A stretch of DNA of 28,813 nt from DATESZ01 sp035283845. Lineage in GTDB: Bacteria > Desulfobacterota > Syntrophia > Syntrophales > JACQWR01. Shown here in pieces: positions 9,720 through 17,975 of this stretch. The translations under genes were made by a program, and so were the position numbers. Location: positions 1 to 28,813 of the forward strand of contig DATESZ010000201.1 of the NCBI GenBank assembly GCA_035283845.1, in the 5' to 3' direction. Numbering within the stretch: position 1 is the first letter of the stretch; each line of letters opens with the position of its first letter. The notes below the pieces were generated by a model. The model worked only from the letters and a program-made list of their open reading frames with translations. It searched no databases and was not told the origin of the DNA.

Positions 9720-9731
9720 TTAAGGAGACAT

Positions 9732-10031
9732 TCACGCCTTGTTCTTCCTTTCCTCCTTCAGCCTTTCAAGTTCTTCGCGATACTGCTCCGCCCTGGCTCT
9801 TATCAGGTCAAGTTCCTCCTTGGCCTTGATCAATTCCTCCTCCTGCTTTTCCCGTTCTTCCCGGAGCTTGCTTTGCAGCTCATCAATGCCAATGTAGATG
9901 GCAACGACGCCCCCTAAAAGCAAAAGAACAGGCAAGCCGCCTTTAAGAAGGGTGAGGAAATCTTTTATCCATACAATGAAACCGACAAGACCGAGAATCA
10001 CCGAAACAGCGCCTCCCATGAGCAGCGTCAT
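9732..10031 (-). CDS. Small membrane protein with C-terminal coiled coil, function unknown
   Basis: 99 residues. Two hydrophobic segments (about 4-24 and 30-50) are followed by a highly charged heptad-like coiled coil (about 52-99) rich in E, K, R and L. The start ATG at 10029-10031 has a strong GGAGG upstream (10040-10044 on the + strand), which supports it as a real gene. It is transcribed against lspA with only 12 bp between the stops. The arrangement suggests a membrane-anchored cytoplasmic helix, perhaps a scaffold. I do not recognise a named family. Confidence 0.75.
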   Translation of the reverse strand: MTLLMGGAVSVILGLVGFIVWIKDFLTLLKGGLPVLLLLGGVVAIYIGIDELQSKLREEREKQEEELIKAKEELDLIRARAEQYREELERLKEERKNKA

Positions 10032-10060
10032 GTTGTTACCCTCCTTATTTTTTCAGAATA

Positions 10061-10164
10061 AACCCCATGCCCGGGTCGGTCACAACGAAGGATGAAAATC
10101 ACCCCCACCCCTCCCTCCCCCGCCGAGGGGGAGGGATACAGGGAGGGGGGCATTTTCATATAAA
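10061..10164. repeat. GC-rich dispersed repeat, copy 1
   Basis: About 104 bp, nearly identical to the reverse complement of 17811-17914; a few substitutions and short run-length differences separate them. It contains an internal imperfect palindrome: GGATGAAAATCACCCCC at one side pairs with GGGGGGCATTTTCATA at the other, around a C-rich/G-rich centre (CCCCCGCCGAGGGGG). The other end carries ATGCCCGGGTCGGTCACAAC. This looks like a MITE or REP-like element. It sits between the coiled-coil gene and the his promoter. Confidence 0.85.
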
Positions 10165-10331
10165 TAGGGATCGGAATGCAAATCCGCATAAAAATAGCCA
10201 AGAATGAGATTAGCAAAGGACATATTTTATAAACTTGCTATCATGAAAGGGCAGGCTTGGCAAGGAAATATTGGCCCTAAAAACAACACTTCCCAAAATA
10301 ATGCTTGCTTAAAATGCGCTCTTAACTTAAC

Positions 10332-10360
10332 TTGCACAATATAGCCAAGGTGTGTATAAT
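10332..10360 (+). promoter_or_regulatory. Sigma70-type promoter for the his operon
   Basis: TTGCAC (10332-10337) and TATAAT (10355-10360) are separated by exactly 17 bp, giving a near-consensus housekeeping promoter just before hisI. Transcription would start around 10367. The -10 box overlaps the first codons of the longest hisI frame (GTG 10352), which argues against that start. Confidence 0.75.
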
Positions 10361-10378
10361 CAGGAGGATATAGGGAAA

Positions 10379-10759
10379 TTGGAGCCGAATTTTGAAAAAG
10401 GCAAGGGCTTGGTGCCTGTTATTGTCCAGGAGTGGCAGACAAATGAGGTGCTGATGCTTGCCTATATGAATCGTGAGGCGTGGTCAAACACTTTGACTAC
10501 CGGTATAGCCACCTACTGGAGCAGATCCAGGAATACCCTGTGGCTGAAGGGTGAATCATCGGGAAATGTGCAGCAGGTAAAGGAAATATTCATTGACTGC
10601 GATGATGATACGGTGCTTCTGAAGGTTGAGCAGGTGGGAGGGGCTGCCTGTCATACAGGCTATAGATCATGTTTTTACCGGAGGCTGATCGGCGGGGAAT
10701 TTGAGGTTGCCGGCGAGATAATATTCAATCCGGAGGAAGTTTATAAGGGTGTAAAATGA
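10379..10759 (+). CDS. hisI: Phosphoribosyl-AMP cyclohydrolase
   Basis: 126 residues from TTG 10379, the usual size for stand-alone HisI. It opens the adenine ring of PR-AMP in the third step of histidine synthesis. Visible signatures are WSRSRNTLWLKGESSGN, the metal-binding acidic run DCDDDT, and the zinc-type Cys/His segment CHTGYRSCFYR. A longer frame starts at GTG 10352, but a TATAAT lies inside those codons and the family sequence begins at EPNFEKGKGLVPV. AGGAGG at 10362-10367 precedes the TTG by 11 bases, a little far and close to the predicted transcript start, so the exact start is uncertain. There is no fused HisE domain. It overlaps hisG by 4 bp (ATGA). Confidence 0.93.
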   Translation: MEPNFEKGKGLVPVIVQEWQTNEVLMLAYMNREAWSNTLTTGIATYWSRSRNTLWLKGESSGNVQQVKEIFIDCDDDTVLLKVEQVGGAACHTGYRSCFYRRLIGGEFEVAGEIIFNPEEVYKGVK

Positions 10760-11628
10760 GTAAACTGAAACTGGGCATACCGAAGGGAAGCCTGGAAGCA
10801 AATACGGTCGATCTCTTCAAAAGAGCCGGTTGGCGTATTGTCTATGATGCCAGGAGTTACTTTCCTGATATTGACGATGATGACATTTCCTGCACCTTGG
10901 TCAGGGCGCAGGAAATGTCGAGATACGTGGCCGATGGGACTCTCGATCTCGGGCTAACCGGCAGAGACTGGATCATTGAAAATGAATCAGACGTTGTCGT
11001 GGTGCAGGACCTGGTATATTCAAAGCTGTCGCCGAGAGCCGCCCGCTGGGTATTAGTGGTCAGAGATGATTCGGACATTCGCGAGTTGAGCGATATGGAA
11101 GGAAAGCGGATATCCACGGAACTCGTTAATTTTACCAAAAGGTATTTTGAAGAGAGAAATATCAAAGTGCTTGTGGAATTTTCCTGGGGAGCCACAGAAG
11201 CCAAGGTGGTCGAGGGTTTGGTGGATGCCGTGGTTGAGGTAACGGAGACGGGAACAACAATCAGGGCCAACAAATTGAGAATAGTCCATGAATTGATGAC
11301 AACAAGCCCCCAGTTAATTTCCAATCACGCGGCCTGGAGTGATCCGTGGAAAAGGAAAAAGATCGAGCAGATCAGGATTCTTCTCAACGGTTCACTCCAG
11401 GCGATGGGCAAGGTGGGACTGAAAATGAATGTCTCCAAGACAAACCTGAGCAACGTCATATCCATGCTCCCTTCTCTTAAAGCGCCCACCATCTCCGGGC
11501 TGTATTCTGAGGAGTGGTTTGCCGTCGAAACTATCGTAAGTGGAAGCCTTGTCAGGGATCTCATCCCTTCGCTGCAGGCGGCCGGGGCGGAGGGAATCAT
11601 TGAATATGCCTTGAACAAGGTTATCTGA
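10756..11628 (+). CDS. hisG: ATP phosphoribosyltransferase, long form
   Basis: 290 residues, the length of the long HisG form (HisG_L). That form carries a C-terminal ACT-like regulatory domain for feedback inhibition by histidine and works without HisZ. It catalyses the first committed step, ATP plus PRPP to PR-ATP. The N-terminus KLGIPKGSLEANTVDLFKRA is typical, as are DLGLTGRDW and the PRPP-binding region VVEVTETGTTIRANKL. The C-terminal about 75 residues (from TNLSNVISMLPSLKAPTIS) match the regulatory domain. The start codon overlaps the hisI stop (ATGA), indicating translational coupling. Confidence 0.96.
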   Translation: MSKLKLGIPKGSLEANTVDLFKRAGWRIVYDARSYFPDIDDDDISCTLVRAQEMSRYVADGTLDLGLTGRDWIIENESDVVVVQDLVYSKLSPRAARWVLVVRDDSDIRELSDMEGKRISTELVNFTKRYFEERNIKVLVEFSWGATEAKVVEGLVDAVVEVTETGTTIRANKLRIVHELMTTSPQLISNHAAWSDPWKRKKIEQIRILLNGSLQAMGKVGLKMNVSKTNLSNVISMLPSLKAPTISGLYSEEWFAVETIVSGSLVRDLIPSLQAAGAEGIIEYALNKVI

Positions 11629-11663
11629 GAGCTGGGAGCATTTTATCTGAAAGGTATTAGCAC

Positions 11664-12251
11664 ATGGCGCGGACAGCGATAATAGAAAGGAAAACCACGG
11701 AGACGGAGGTGTCCGTTGAAATCAATCTCGACGGGCAAGGGGAAGGCAGTATCGCCACAACCATTCCTTTTCTGGATCATATGCTTTCCCTTTTGACAAA
11801 GCACGGTCCCTTTGATCTGACGGTGAGAAGCAATGGGGACACGGATGTGGATGATCATCATCTTGCCGAAGACTTGGGCATCTGCCTGGGCAGCGCCGTC
11901 AAAGACGCCCTGGGAAAAAAGGAAGGGCTTGCCCGCTACGGCGAGGCAATGGTTCCCATGGACGAGTGCCTCTGCAATGTGGCGCTGGACATTTCCGGGA
12001 GACCGTATCTGATTTACAATGCTGATTTAGGCGCCAAAAAGATCGGAAAGTTCGATCCTGCGCTGCTTAAGGAATTCTTTAAGGCCTTTTCGGATCATAG
12101 CGGTGTGACCTTGCACATCAACCTGCTCTATGGTAAAAATAATCACCACATGGCGGAGGCGATTTTTAAGGCCCTTGCCCGCGCCCTGAAGAAAGCCGTT
12201 ACGATTGATGGTGGTATAAAAGGCGTATTATCCACAAAGGGCGTATTATAG
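11664..12251 (+). CDS. hisB: Imidazoleglycerol-phosphate dehydratase
   Basis: 195 residues, the monofunctional bacterial form without a histidinol-phosphatase domain. It removes water from IGP to give imidazole acetol phosphate, using two Mn ions. Metal-binding histidine motifs are visible: FLDHML, DVDDHHLAEDLG, SDHSGVTLHI and NNHHMAEAIFKALARA. The catalytic-region motif VPMDECL is present. It follows hisG after 35 bp, with AAAGG upstream of ATG 11664. Confidence 0.96.
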   Translation: MARTAIIERKTTETEVSVEINLDGQGEGSIATTIPFLDHMLSLLTKHGPFDLTVRSNGDTDVDDHHLAEDLGICLGSAVKDALGKKEGLARYGEAMVPMDECLCNVALDISGRPYLIYNADLGAKKIGKFDPALLKEFFKAFSDHSGVTLHINLLYGKNNHHMAEAIFKALARALKKAVTIDGGIKGVLSTKGVL

Positions 12252-12253
12252 GG

Positions 12254-12988
12254 GTGTCTTCATTGAGGGCTTTGAAAATCAGATTCCTCCGCGCTCAGGA
12301 CCTTTTTCCGACCCGGCGCCTCCTCGCTGCGTTCGCTGTTTTATGTCTTCTTTCCCCCGTTTTTTTGAATTGCCATTACAGTGATGGCGTATCCATCACC
12401 GTAATGCCGGAGGAGAAGACCGCCTTAAACCGCATTGCCGTTCTTCCTTTTCAGGAAATAATCCCTGAAGATACTGCGGCAAAGATGGCATCCTGCCCCT
12501 TGTGCGGGGTTGTTTTTAATATCGATAGATCAACGGCCGCTCCAATAGCTGCCGTGGAGGAAGTCTTCCTGGAGCGTCTGCATGGATATAAGAAACTTAC
12601 CATTGTTTCGCCCGAAAGCGCCTCCGATGTTTACCGTCGTGTCGCAGCGTCTGTTAAAGCTCCCCTGCCGGAGATATTGAAGCAAGTGGGTCGAGAGCTT
12701 GGAGCGGACGGGATTCTGGTCGGCTATGTTTTCCGCTATAGAGAGAGAAGGGGGTATTCCTATTCTGTAGAAAAACCCGCTTCCGTGGCTTTTGACGTGC
12801 ATCTAATCAGGGTAAGCGATGGTATCGTTGTGTGGAAGGGCGCCTGTGATAAGACACAGAGCTCGCTTATGGAAAATATTTTGCAGATCGCTTCCTTCTA
12901 CAAGAGGGGAGGCAGATGGCTTACGGCAAAGGAACTGACGGAAGAGGGCGTCTCGGAGATGCTGAAAACATTCCCCGGAATCGATTGA
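12254..12988 (+). CDS. Putative exported protein or lipoprotein between hisB and hisA, unknown function
   Basis: 244 residues from GTG 12254, 2 bp after hisB. An N-terminal basic stretch precedes a hydrophobic segment (about 22-38) ending in FLNC. This resembles a signal peptide with a poor lipobox, because Asn occupies the -1 position. The body reads like a periplasmic lipoprotein of the GNA1162/DUF799 type: NRIAVLPFQEI, then VEEVFLERLHGYKKLTIV, then ELGADGILVGYVFRYRER and ASVAFDVHLIRVSDGIVVWKG. An additional ASCPLCG pair is near residue 80. It has no obvious histidine role, yet it occupies the position where hisH is often found. The family call is tentative. Confidence 0.7.
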   Translation: MSSLRALKIRFLRAQDLFPTRRLLAAFAVLCLLSPVFLNCHYSDGVSITVMPEEKTALNRIAVLPFQEIIPEDTAAKMASCPLCGVVFNIDRSTAAPIAAVEEVFLERLHGYKKLTIVSPESASDVYRRVAASVKAPLPEILKQVGRELGADGILVGYVFRYRERRGYSYSVEKPASVAFDVHLIRVSDGIVVWKGACDKTQSSLMENILQIASFYKRGGRWLTAKELTEEGVSEMLKTFPGID

Positions 12989-13026
12989 CGAAAAGGCCCT
13001 TTCCGGTACTCAAGAGGTAAAGTCAG

Positions 13027-13752
13027 TTGCTCATCATACCGGCGATTGATCTGAAAGACGGCAAATGCGTCCGCCTTTCCCAGGGAGATTTTGGACGGGT
13101 TACGGTTTATGCCGATGACCCCGTTGCCATGGCGCGAAGCTGGCAGGAACAGGGAGCGAAACGTATCCACGTGGTTGACCTTGACGGGTCCCTTGCCGGC
13201 TCACCTAAGAACCTTGAGCAGATCGCGGCCATCCTTCGGGAGGTTTCGTTGCCGATTCAGGTGGGCGGCGGGATCAGGAAACGGCAGACCATAGACATGT
13301 ATCTGGATATGGGGGTCCGGTGGGTCGTTTTGGGGACGGCGGCGCAGAGGGATGAAAAGCTTGTCAGGGAAGCATGCCATGCCTGTAAGGACAGTATTAT
13401 TCTCGGCATCGATGCCGAGAATGGTAAAGTGGCCGTTCAGGGGTGGACGGAAAAGACATCGGAATCGCCGGAGACATTGGTTAGACGTTATGAGAACGAA
13501 GGGCTTGCGGCCATTATTTATACGGACATCAAAAGAGACGGCATGGCAACGGGCGTCAATATTGAGGCCACAAAGACCCTGGCAGAGTCCGTAAGCATTC
13601 CTGTTATCGCTTCAGGCGGCGTAGCCGGAGTTGACGACATAAAAAGACTCGTTGATATAGAAAAATCGGGAATTGCCGGAGTCATCGTCGGTAAAGCTCT
13701 GTATTCCGGCGCCATTACGCTGAGAGAGGCGATAAAAGCGGCCGCCGGTTGA
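13027..13752 (+). CDS. hisA: Phosphoribosylformimino-5-aminoimidazole carboxamide ribotide isomerase
   Basis: 241 residues, a standard (beta/alpha)8 HisA. It isomerises ProFAR to PRFAR. The start is TTG 13027 with AGAGG upstream; the protein begins LIIPAIDLKDGKCVRLSQGD. The two catalytic aspartates are D8 in PAIDL and D129 in LGIDAENG. Phosphate-binding glycine loops are visible as VGGGIRKRQT and ASGGVAGVDDI. It ends 23 bp before the HIT gene. The next enzymes, HisF and HisH, are not encoded in this window. Confidence 0.96.
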   Translation: MLIIPAIDLKDGKCVRLSQGDFGRVTVYADDPVAMARSWQEQGAKRIHVVDLDGSLAGSPKNLEQIAAILREVSLPIQVGGGIRKRQTIDMYLDMGVRWVVLGTAAQRDEKLVREACHACKDSIILGIDAENGKVAVQGWTEKTSESPETLVRRYENEGLAAIIYTDIKRDGMATGVNIEATKTLAESVSIPVIASGGVAGVDDIKRLVDIEKSGIAGVIVGKALYSGAITLREAIKAAAG

Positions 13753-13775
13753 AGCGGAAAAGGGGATAAGGTCCG

Positions 13776-14120
13776 ATGGATGATTGCATATTCTGCAGGA
13801 TTATTAAAGGCGAGGTGCCGTGCAATAAGGTATATGAGGATGACAAGGTATTGGCTTTCCATGACATCAACCCTGCAGCCCCTGTTCACGTTATCGTCAT
13901 TCCCAAACGGCATATTCCTACTCTCATGGACGTTGAGGCCGGACAGTTTGAATACCTGATCTCCATGCTGGCCGCTGTGCCGCGGATTGCGAAGCTCAAG
14001 GGCATCGATCAGAGAGGTTTCAAAACTATTATCAACTGTAATAAAGATGGCGGGCAGGTCATCTTCCACCTTCATATGCATATCTTGGGGGGAAAAAAAT
14101 TGGCAGAGAAGCTTATTTGA
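13776..14120 (+). CDS. HIT-family nucleotide-binding hydrolase (HinT-like)
   Basis: 114 residues, typical of the HinT branch. Such proteins hydrolyse adenosine phosphoramidates and acyl-adenylates. The N-terminus CIFCRIIKGEVP has the paired cysteines common in HinT. The histidine triad HLHMHILGG is present, with H98, H100 and H102; the last is the expected nucleophile. AHDINP- and PVHVIVIPKRHIP-like blocks are typical (here FHDINPAAPVHV). It follows hisA in the same direction. Its specific substrate cannot be read from sequence. Confidence 0.94.
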   Translation: MDDCIFCRIIKGEVPCNKVYEDDKVLAFHDINPAAPVHVIVIPKRHIPTLMDVEAGQFEYLISMLAAVPRIAKLKGIDQRGFKTIINCNKDGGQVIFHLHMHILGGKKLAEKLI

Positions 14121-14219
14121 TTGACAAGCATTCATGACTGCATATCTTAATCAGCGATACAGGCGTTCCATTCCTCCTTTGCGTGACTTAACTCCATATA
14201 AATTAACGAGGAAATATAG

Positions 14220-15998
14220 TTGAACGGATTTATTCCCGACGATAAAGTTGAGGAAATAAAAAAGAGGGCGGATATCGTCGAACTCGTTTCGGAATATGTG
14301 ACTCTTAAAAAGGCAGGAAGAAATTTTTTGGGCATCTGTCCATTTCACAGCGAAAAAACACCGTCCTTTACCGTGAACCGCGAGAAACAGATGTATTATT
14401 GTTTCGGTTGCGGGGAAGGCGGTCATGTTTTCACCTTTCTTATGAAGATGAGCAACATGACTTTTCCGGAGGCGGCAAGGCATCTGGCAAAGAAAACAGG
14501 GGTTGTTATTCCCGAAAGGACGATGACCCAAAAGGAAAGATTGCATTACGGCATCCGCGAGAAGATAAATAATATAAACGAGATGGCAACGGTCTATTTC
14601 GTCAGCAATTTTTTTTCCCCGGCAGGCCAGAGAGCGAGGGATTATCTTAAAATCAGGGGAATCAGTGATGATGCTGCCAGAGAATTTCGTCTCGGGTATG
14701 CGGGTGACGGTTGGAGAACGCTCAAGAATTTATTTGACCAAAAGCATATCCCTTTGGAGATTATCATCCAGGCCGGTCTTGTCGTTTCCAAAAATGAAAC
14801 TGATGGGAGGGCCTCATGTTACGATCGTTTCCGTGAACGACTTATATTCCCCATAGAGGATGAAAGCGGCCGAGTGATAGCATTCGGCGGCCGGGTTATC
14901 GGCAACGGGGAACCTAAATATCTTAACTCTCCTGAAACTCCGGTCTTCAGCAAAGGGAAAAATCTCTATGGTTTGAACAGGGGGAAGGAAAGTATCCGGA
15001 AGAACGGTTATGCCGTCCTTGTGGAGGGTTATTTCGATCTGATTGCCCTCTGGAACGCAGGCATAACCAATGTTGTCGCTACCCTGGGTACGGCGTTGAC
15101 TAAAGAGCAGGTTGAGCTTATCAGGCGTTATACGGGGCGCATTGTCGTCCTTTTTGATCCCGATGAAGCGGGGAAGAAGGCTCTGGAACGCAGCCTGCAA
15201 CTCTTTCTTGCCGGAGGACTTCAGACTAAGGTCGTCGTGCTGCCGGAAAGATACGATCCGGACGATTTTGTGCGAAAATTTGGAAGAAAGAGCCTGGCAG
15301 ATATCATTGACAATGCCCCTTCGATGGTCGATTATTATGTCGAAAATATTGTGGGGGCAAGAGCCACACTGGAGGAAAAACGCGATGCCGTAAGAGAGGC
15401 CTTGTCGTTTGTTTCCAGCCTGAATGATGCCATCGAAAGGAATCTTTTTTTAAAAAGGATTTCGGAAAAATTGGGCATCGATGAGGAAGTGTTGAAAATG
15501 GAGGCAAGCCGTACCCTGGCTATGCCTTCACAGGAAAGGAGAACAGTTGAAAAAACGGATGTCCGATTTGACAGGGTGGAGTTCAGCCTTATCCTTGTTA
15601 TGCTGGAGCACCCTGAGATGATCGCGCAGATGGAAGAAGCGATGATTCTGGATTACTTCTTAAGCGAAGATCTTAAAAAACTGGGAGGGGACATAATGTC
15701 ATTTGTTAAAACCAGAGGCGGGAAAGAGGTGGCTTCCTCTTTCCCGGATTGCCTTGATAACGGCCCCCTCAAAAAACTAATCCATAGGTCACTGCTTGAC
15801 AGTCAGGCCGATAATGAAGAGATAATGCCACGTTACGTTTCCGACACGATAAAACAGATAAAACGGAAGTGGTGCAAAAAAAGGAACAAGGCTTTAATAA
15901 AGGAGCTTTTAAGCGCCCAGGAAAAAGGTGATTCAGACTTGTGCAGCCGCCTGTTATTGGAAAAAGAAAGGCTGCTGCAAGAAGAAAAACTGATATAA
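14220..15998 (+). CDS. dnaG: DNA primase
   Basis: 592 residues. It synthesises RNA primers at the replication fork and binds the replicative helicase. Start TTG 14220 is preceded by GAGG at 14208-14211. The N-terminal zinc ribbon has CPFH (C40, H43) and CFGC (C61, C64). The TOPRIM catalytic domain shows VLVEGYFDLIAL (about 267) and the metal-binding LFDPDEAGKKA (about 315). The C-terminal helicase-interaction region is divergent, as is usual. It is followed by rpoD after 23 bp, the classic macromolecular-synthesis order, here without rpsU. Confidence 0.97.
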   Translation: MNGFIPDDKVEEIKKRADIVELVSEYVTLKKAGRNFLGICPFHSEKTPSFTVNREKQMYYCFGCGEGGHVFTFLMKMSNMTFPEAARHLAKKTGVVIPERTMTQKERLHYGIREKINNINEMATVYFVSNFFSPAGQRARDYLKIRGISDDAAREFRLGYAGDGWRTLKNLFDQKHIPLEIIIQAGLVVSKNETDGRASCYDRFRERLIFPIEDESGRVIAFGGRVIGNGEPKYLNSPETPVFSKGKNLYGLNRGKESIRKNGYAVLVEGYFDLIALWNAGITNVVATLGTALTKEQVELIRRYTGRIVVLFDPDEAGKKALERSLQLFLAGGLQTKVVVLPERYDPDDFVRKFGRKSLADIIDNAPSMVDYYVENIVGARATLEEKRDAVREALSFVSSLNDAIERNLFLKRISEKLGIDEEVLKMEASRTLAMPSQERRTVEKTDVRFDRVEFSLILVMLEHPEMIAQMEEAMILDYFLSEDLKKLGGDIMSFVKTRGGKEVASSFPDCLDNGPLKKLIHRSLLDSQADNEEIMPRYVSDTIKQIKRKWCKKRNKALIKELLSAQEKGDSDLCSRLLLEKERLLQEEKLI

Positions 15999-16021
15999 TG
16001 CATTGAGTAGGTGATTTCACG

Positions 16022-17809
16022 ATGGCACTTAAAGGAAAATCTAAACAGGGAGAAATTGAGATGGAAAAAGGACCGCAATCTGAAGAATTTAAAAAACTAA
16101 TTTCTTTAGGGGAGGAGAAAGGGTTTCTGACCTATGACGACGTGAACGATCTATTGCCGACAGACATTGTGTCTTCTGAACAGATTGATGATATAATTAT
16201 GCTTTTCGGTGAGAAAAATATTGATATCATCGATACGGACAAGGGCGAAAAGCTGGTAGTTAAAAAGGCGGCGGGTGAAAGTGAGGATATCAAGGGGGGA
16301 GGAATGATAGATCTCATGTCTTCCGTCGGAAAAACCGGAGATCCGGTTAAGACGTATCTCCGGGAGATGGGGTTTGTATGCCTCCTCAGCAGAGAGGGGG
16401 AAGTGGAGATTGCGAAAAAGATAGAAGAAGGCGCAAGGGAGGGCCTGGATGCGATTTTTTCCGTGGACATTTCCGTCAATGAAGTAGTGAACATAGGAGC
16501 AAATCTGAAGAATGATACGTTGCGCATAAAAAATGTGCTCGATAACCTGGAGGATGAAGAAGGTTGCGTAGAAGAGGAGAAGCATAGGGAACGGGTCCTA
16601 AAGCTCATCGACAGAGTTACGGAACTTAACAGGAAAAATAAGGAACTCAAAGGCAGGCTTAAAGTAAGGCTTTCGGAAGCGGAAAGAAGCCTCATTAAAT
16701 CAAAGTTGGATAAGAACAGGAAAACCATAATCAGTCTGTGCCGCAAGGTGAAGTTCAGCAAAAAGCAGATCAATAGAATAGTGTCTATACTGAAGATATA
16801 TGTCACCGAGATGGGAAAGGCGGAGCGTGATATTAAGGTGTGCAAAGAGGAAACGGGACTCTCGCTCGCGGAAATGGAAAAAGCCTGGCATGAAATTAAG
16901 GGAACCTCGGTAAAGAAAAAAAAGAAGATAGCAGAAACTCTCGGCGTGCCTTTGGAGAAAATACGGGAATGTGAAGTAATTGTTAGAAAAGCCGAAAAAA
17001 AGCTCAACGATATAAAAAAAGAAACCGGGTTTGCTCCTTCCTCATTGAAGAAAATCGTTGCCTCCATAGAGCAGGGGGAAGAGAAGGCAGAAACTGCCAA
17101 AAGAAAACTTGTGGAAGCAAACCTGAGGCTTGTGGTCAGCATTGCCAAAAAATATACAAACAGGGGCTTGCAATTTCTGGATCTGATCCAGGAGGGCAAC
17201 ATCGGGCTCATGAAGGCGGTTGATAAATTCGAGTATCAGCGTGGATACAAGTTTTCTACCTATGCCACCTGGTGGATCAGGCAGGCCATTACGCGGGCCA
17301 TAGCCGATCAGGCCAGGACTATCAGAATCCCTGTTCACATGATTGAGACAATCAACAAACTTATTCGTATATCCCGATATCTGATTCAGGATTTGGGGAG
17401 AGAGCCGACCCCTGAAGAAATTGCGAACAAGATGGAATATCCTCTGGAAAAGGTAAGAAAGGTTCTGAAAATCGCCAAGGAGCCCATTTCGCTTGAAACT
17501 CCCATTGGTGAAGAGGAAGATAGCCATCTTGGCGACTTTATCGAGGACAAAAAGATCATGTCCCCATCGGAAGCAACGATAAACATGGATCTGGCCGAAC
17601 AGACGAGAAAGATCCTTTCCACCTTGACACCGAGAGAGGAAAAGGTGCTCAGGATGCGTTTCGGTATCAGTGAAAGAGGTATTTTTTCATCCGGAGAAAC
17701 ACCGGAAACGGCGGTTATGGCAAGTGACCGGCAGTTGGAGGTAAATTCCTTGAAAACACTGAGTAATCCATCGCGCAGAAAGGCACTGAAACCATTGATG
17801 ACGACTTAG
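16022..17809 (+). CDS. rpoD: RNA polymerase primary sigma factor with altered region 4.2
   Basis: 595 residues, the usual length. Region 1.1 (about 25-80) and region 1.2 (DPVKTYLREMG) are followed by a long lysine-rich non-conserved insert. Region 2 is canonical: ANLRLVVSIAKKYTNRGLQ, LDLIQEGNIGLMKAVDKF and FSTYATWWIRQAITRAIADQ. Region 3 (RIPVHMIETINKL) and region 4.1 (LTPREEKVLRMRFGIS) also look normal. After residue about 551 the usual helix-turn-helix with [20 protein letters not shown] is replaced by AVMASDRQLEVNSLKTLSNP. One position is shorter there, and the Arg-Glu pair that contacts the -35 element is gone. The last residues, PSRRKALKP, match the family again. It directs promoter recognition; how well this copy reads -35 boxes is open. 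Confidence 0.93.
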   Translation: MALKGKSKQGEIEMEKGPQSEEFKKLISLGEEKGFLTYDDVNDLLPTDIVSSEQIDDIIMLFGEKNIDIIDTDKGEKLVVKKAAGESEDIKGGGMIDLMSSVGKTGDPVKTYLREMGFVCLLSREGEVEIAKKIEEGAREGLDAIFSVDISVNEVVNIGANLKNDTLRIKNVLDNLEDEEGCVEEEKHRERVLKLIDRVTELNRKNKELKGRLKVRLSEAERSLIKSKLDKNRKTIISLCRKVKFSKKQINRIVSILKIYVTEMGKAERDIKVCKEETGLSLAEMEKAWHEIKGTSVKKKKKIAETLGVPLEKIRECEVIVRKAEKKLNDIKKETGFAPSSLKKIVASIEQGEEKAETAKRKLVEANLRLVVSIAKKYTNRGLQFLDLIQEGNIGLMKAVDKFEYQRGYKFSTYATWWIRQAITRAIADQARTIRIPVHMIETINKLIRISRYLIQDLGREPTPEEIANKMEYPLEKVRKVLKIAKEPISLETPIGEEEDSHLGDFIEDKKIMSPSEATINMDLAEQTRKILSTLTPREEKVLRMRFGISERGIFSSGETPETAVMASDRQLEVNSLKTLSNPSRRKALKPLMTT

Positions 17810-17810
17810 G

Positions 17811-17914
17811 TTTATATGAAAATGCCCCCTCCCTGTATCCATCCCCCTCGACGGGGGAGGGAGGGGTGGGGGTGATTTTCATCCTTCGTTGTGACCGACC
17901 CGGGCATGGGGGTT
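17811..17914. repeat. GC-rich dispersed repeat, copy 2 (inverted relative to copy 1)
   Basis: The reverse complement of 10061-10164 with few differences. It begins 2 bp after the rpoD stop codon. The palindromic core (CCCCCTCGACGGGGG) could form a strong hairpin and might end dnaG-rpoD transcription, but no T-run follows it. Confidence 0.85.
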
Positions 17915-17948
17915 AGTAAAAATCCAGATACTAAAAAATAATTAATTC

Positions 17949-17975
17949 TTGACATATTGCTTTTAAAAGTATAGA
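17949..17975 (+). promoter_or_regulatory. Candidate promoter for the cytochrome/ferredoxin/NrfD operon
   Basis: A perfect TTGACA (17949-17954) is followed after 15 bp by TATAGA (17970-17975). The spacing is shorter than the optimal 17. It lies about 75 bp upstream of the cytochrome gene, in a 240-bp gap that otherwise holds only the repeat. Confidence 0.45.

Noticed and set aside
10028..10216. 62-codon - strand frame over the repeat
   Set aside because: Its translation is mostly the C-rich/G-rich repeat (SLYPSPSAGEGGVGV); the repeat explains it.
13518..14135. 205-codon - strand frame across hisA and the HIT gene
   Set aside because: It spans two well-supported genes on the opposite strand and shows no features of its own.
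16132..17211. 359-codon open frame on the - strand
   Set aside because: It lies wholly inside rpoD, which is clearly coding on the other strand. Its translation is low-complexity, rich in S, F and L, and mirrors the lysine-rich sigma insert.
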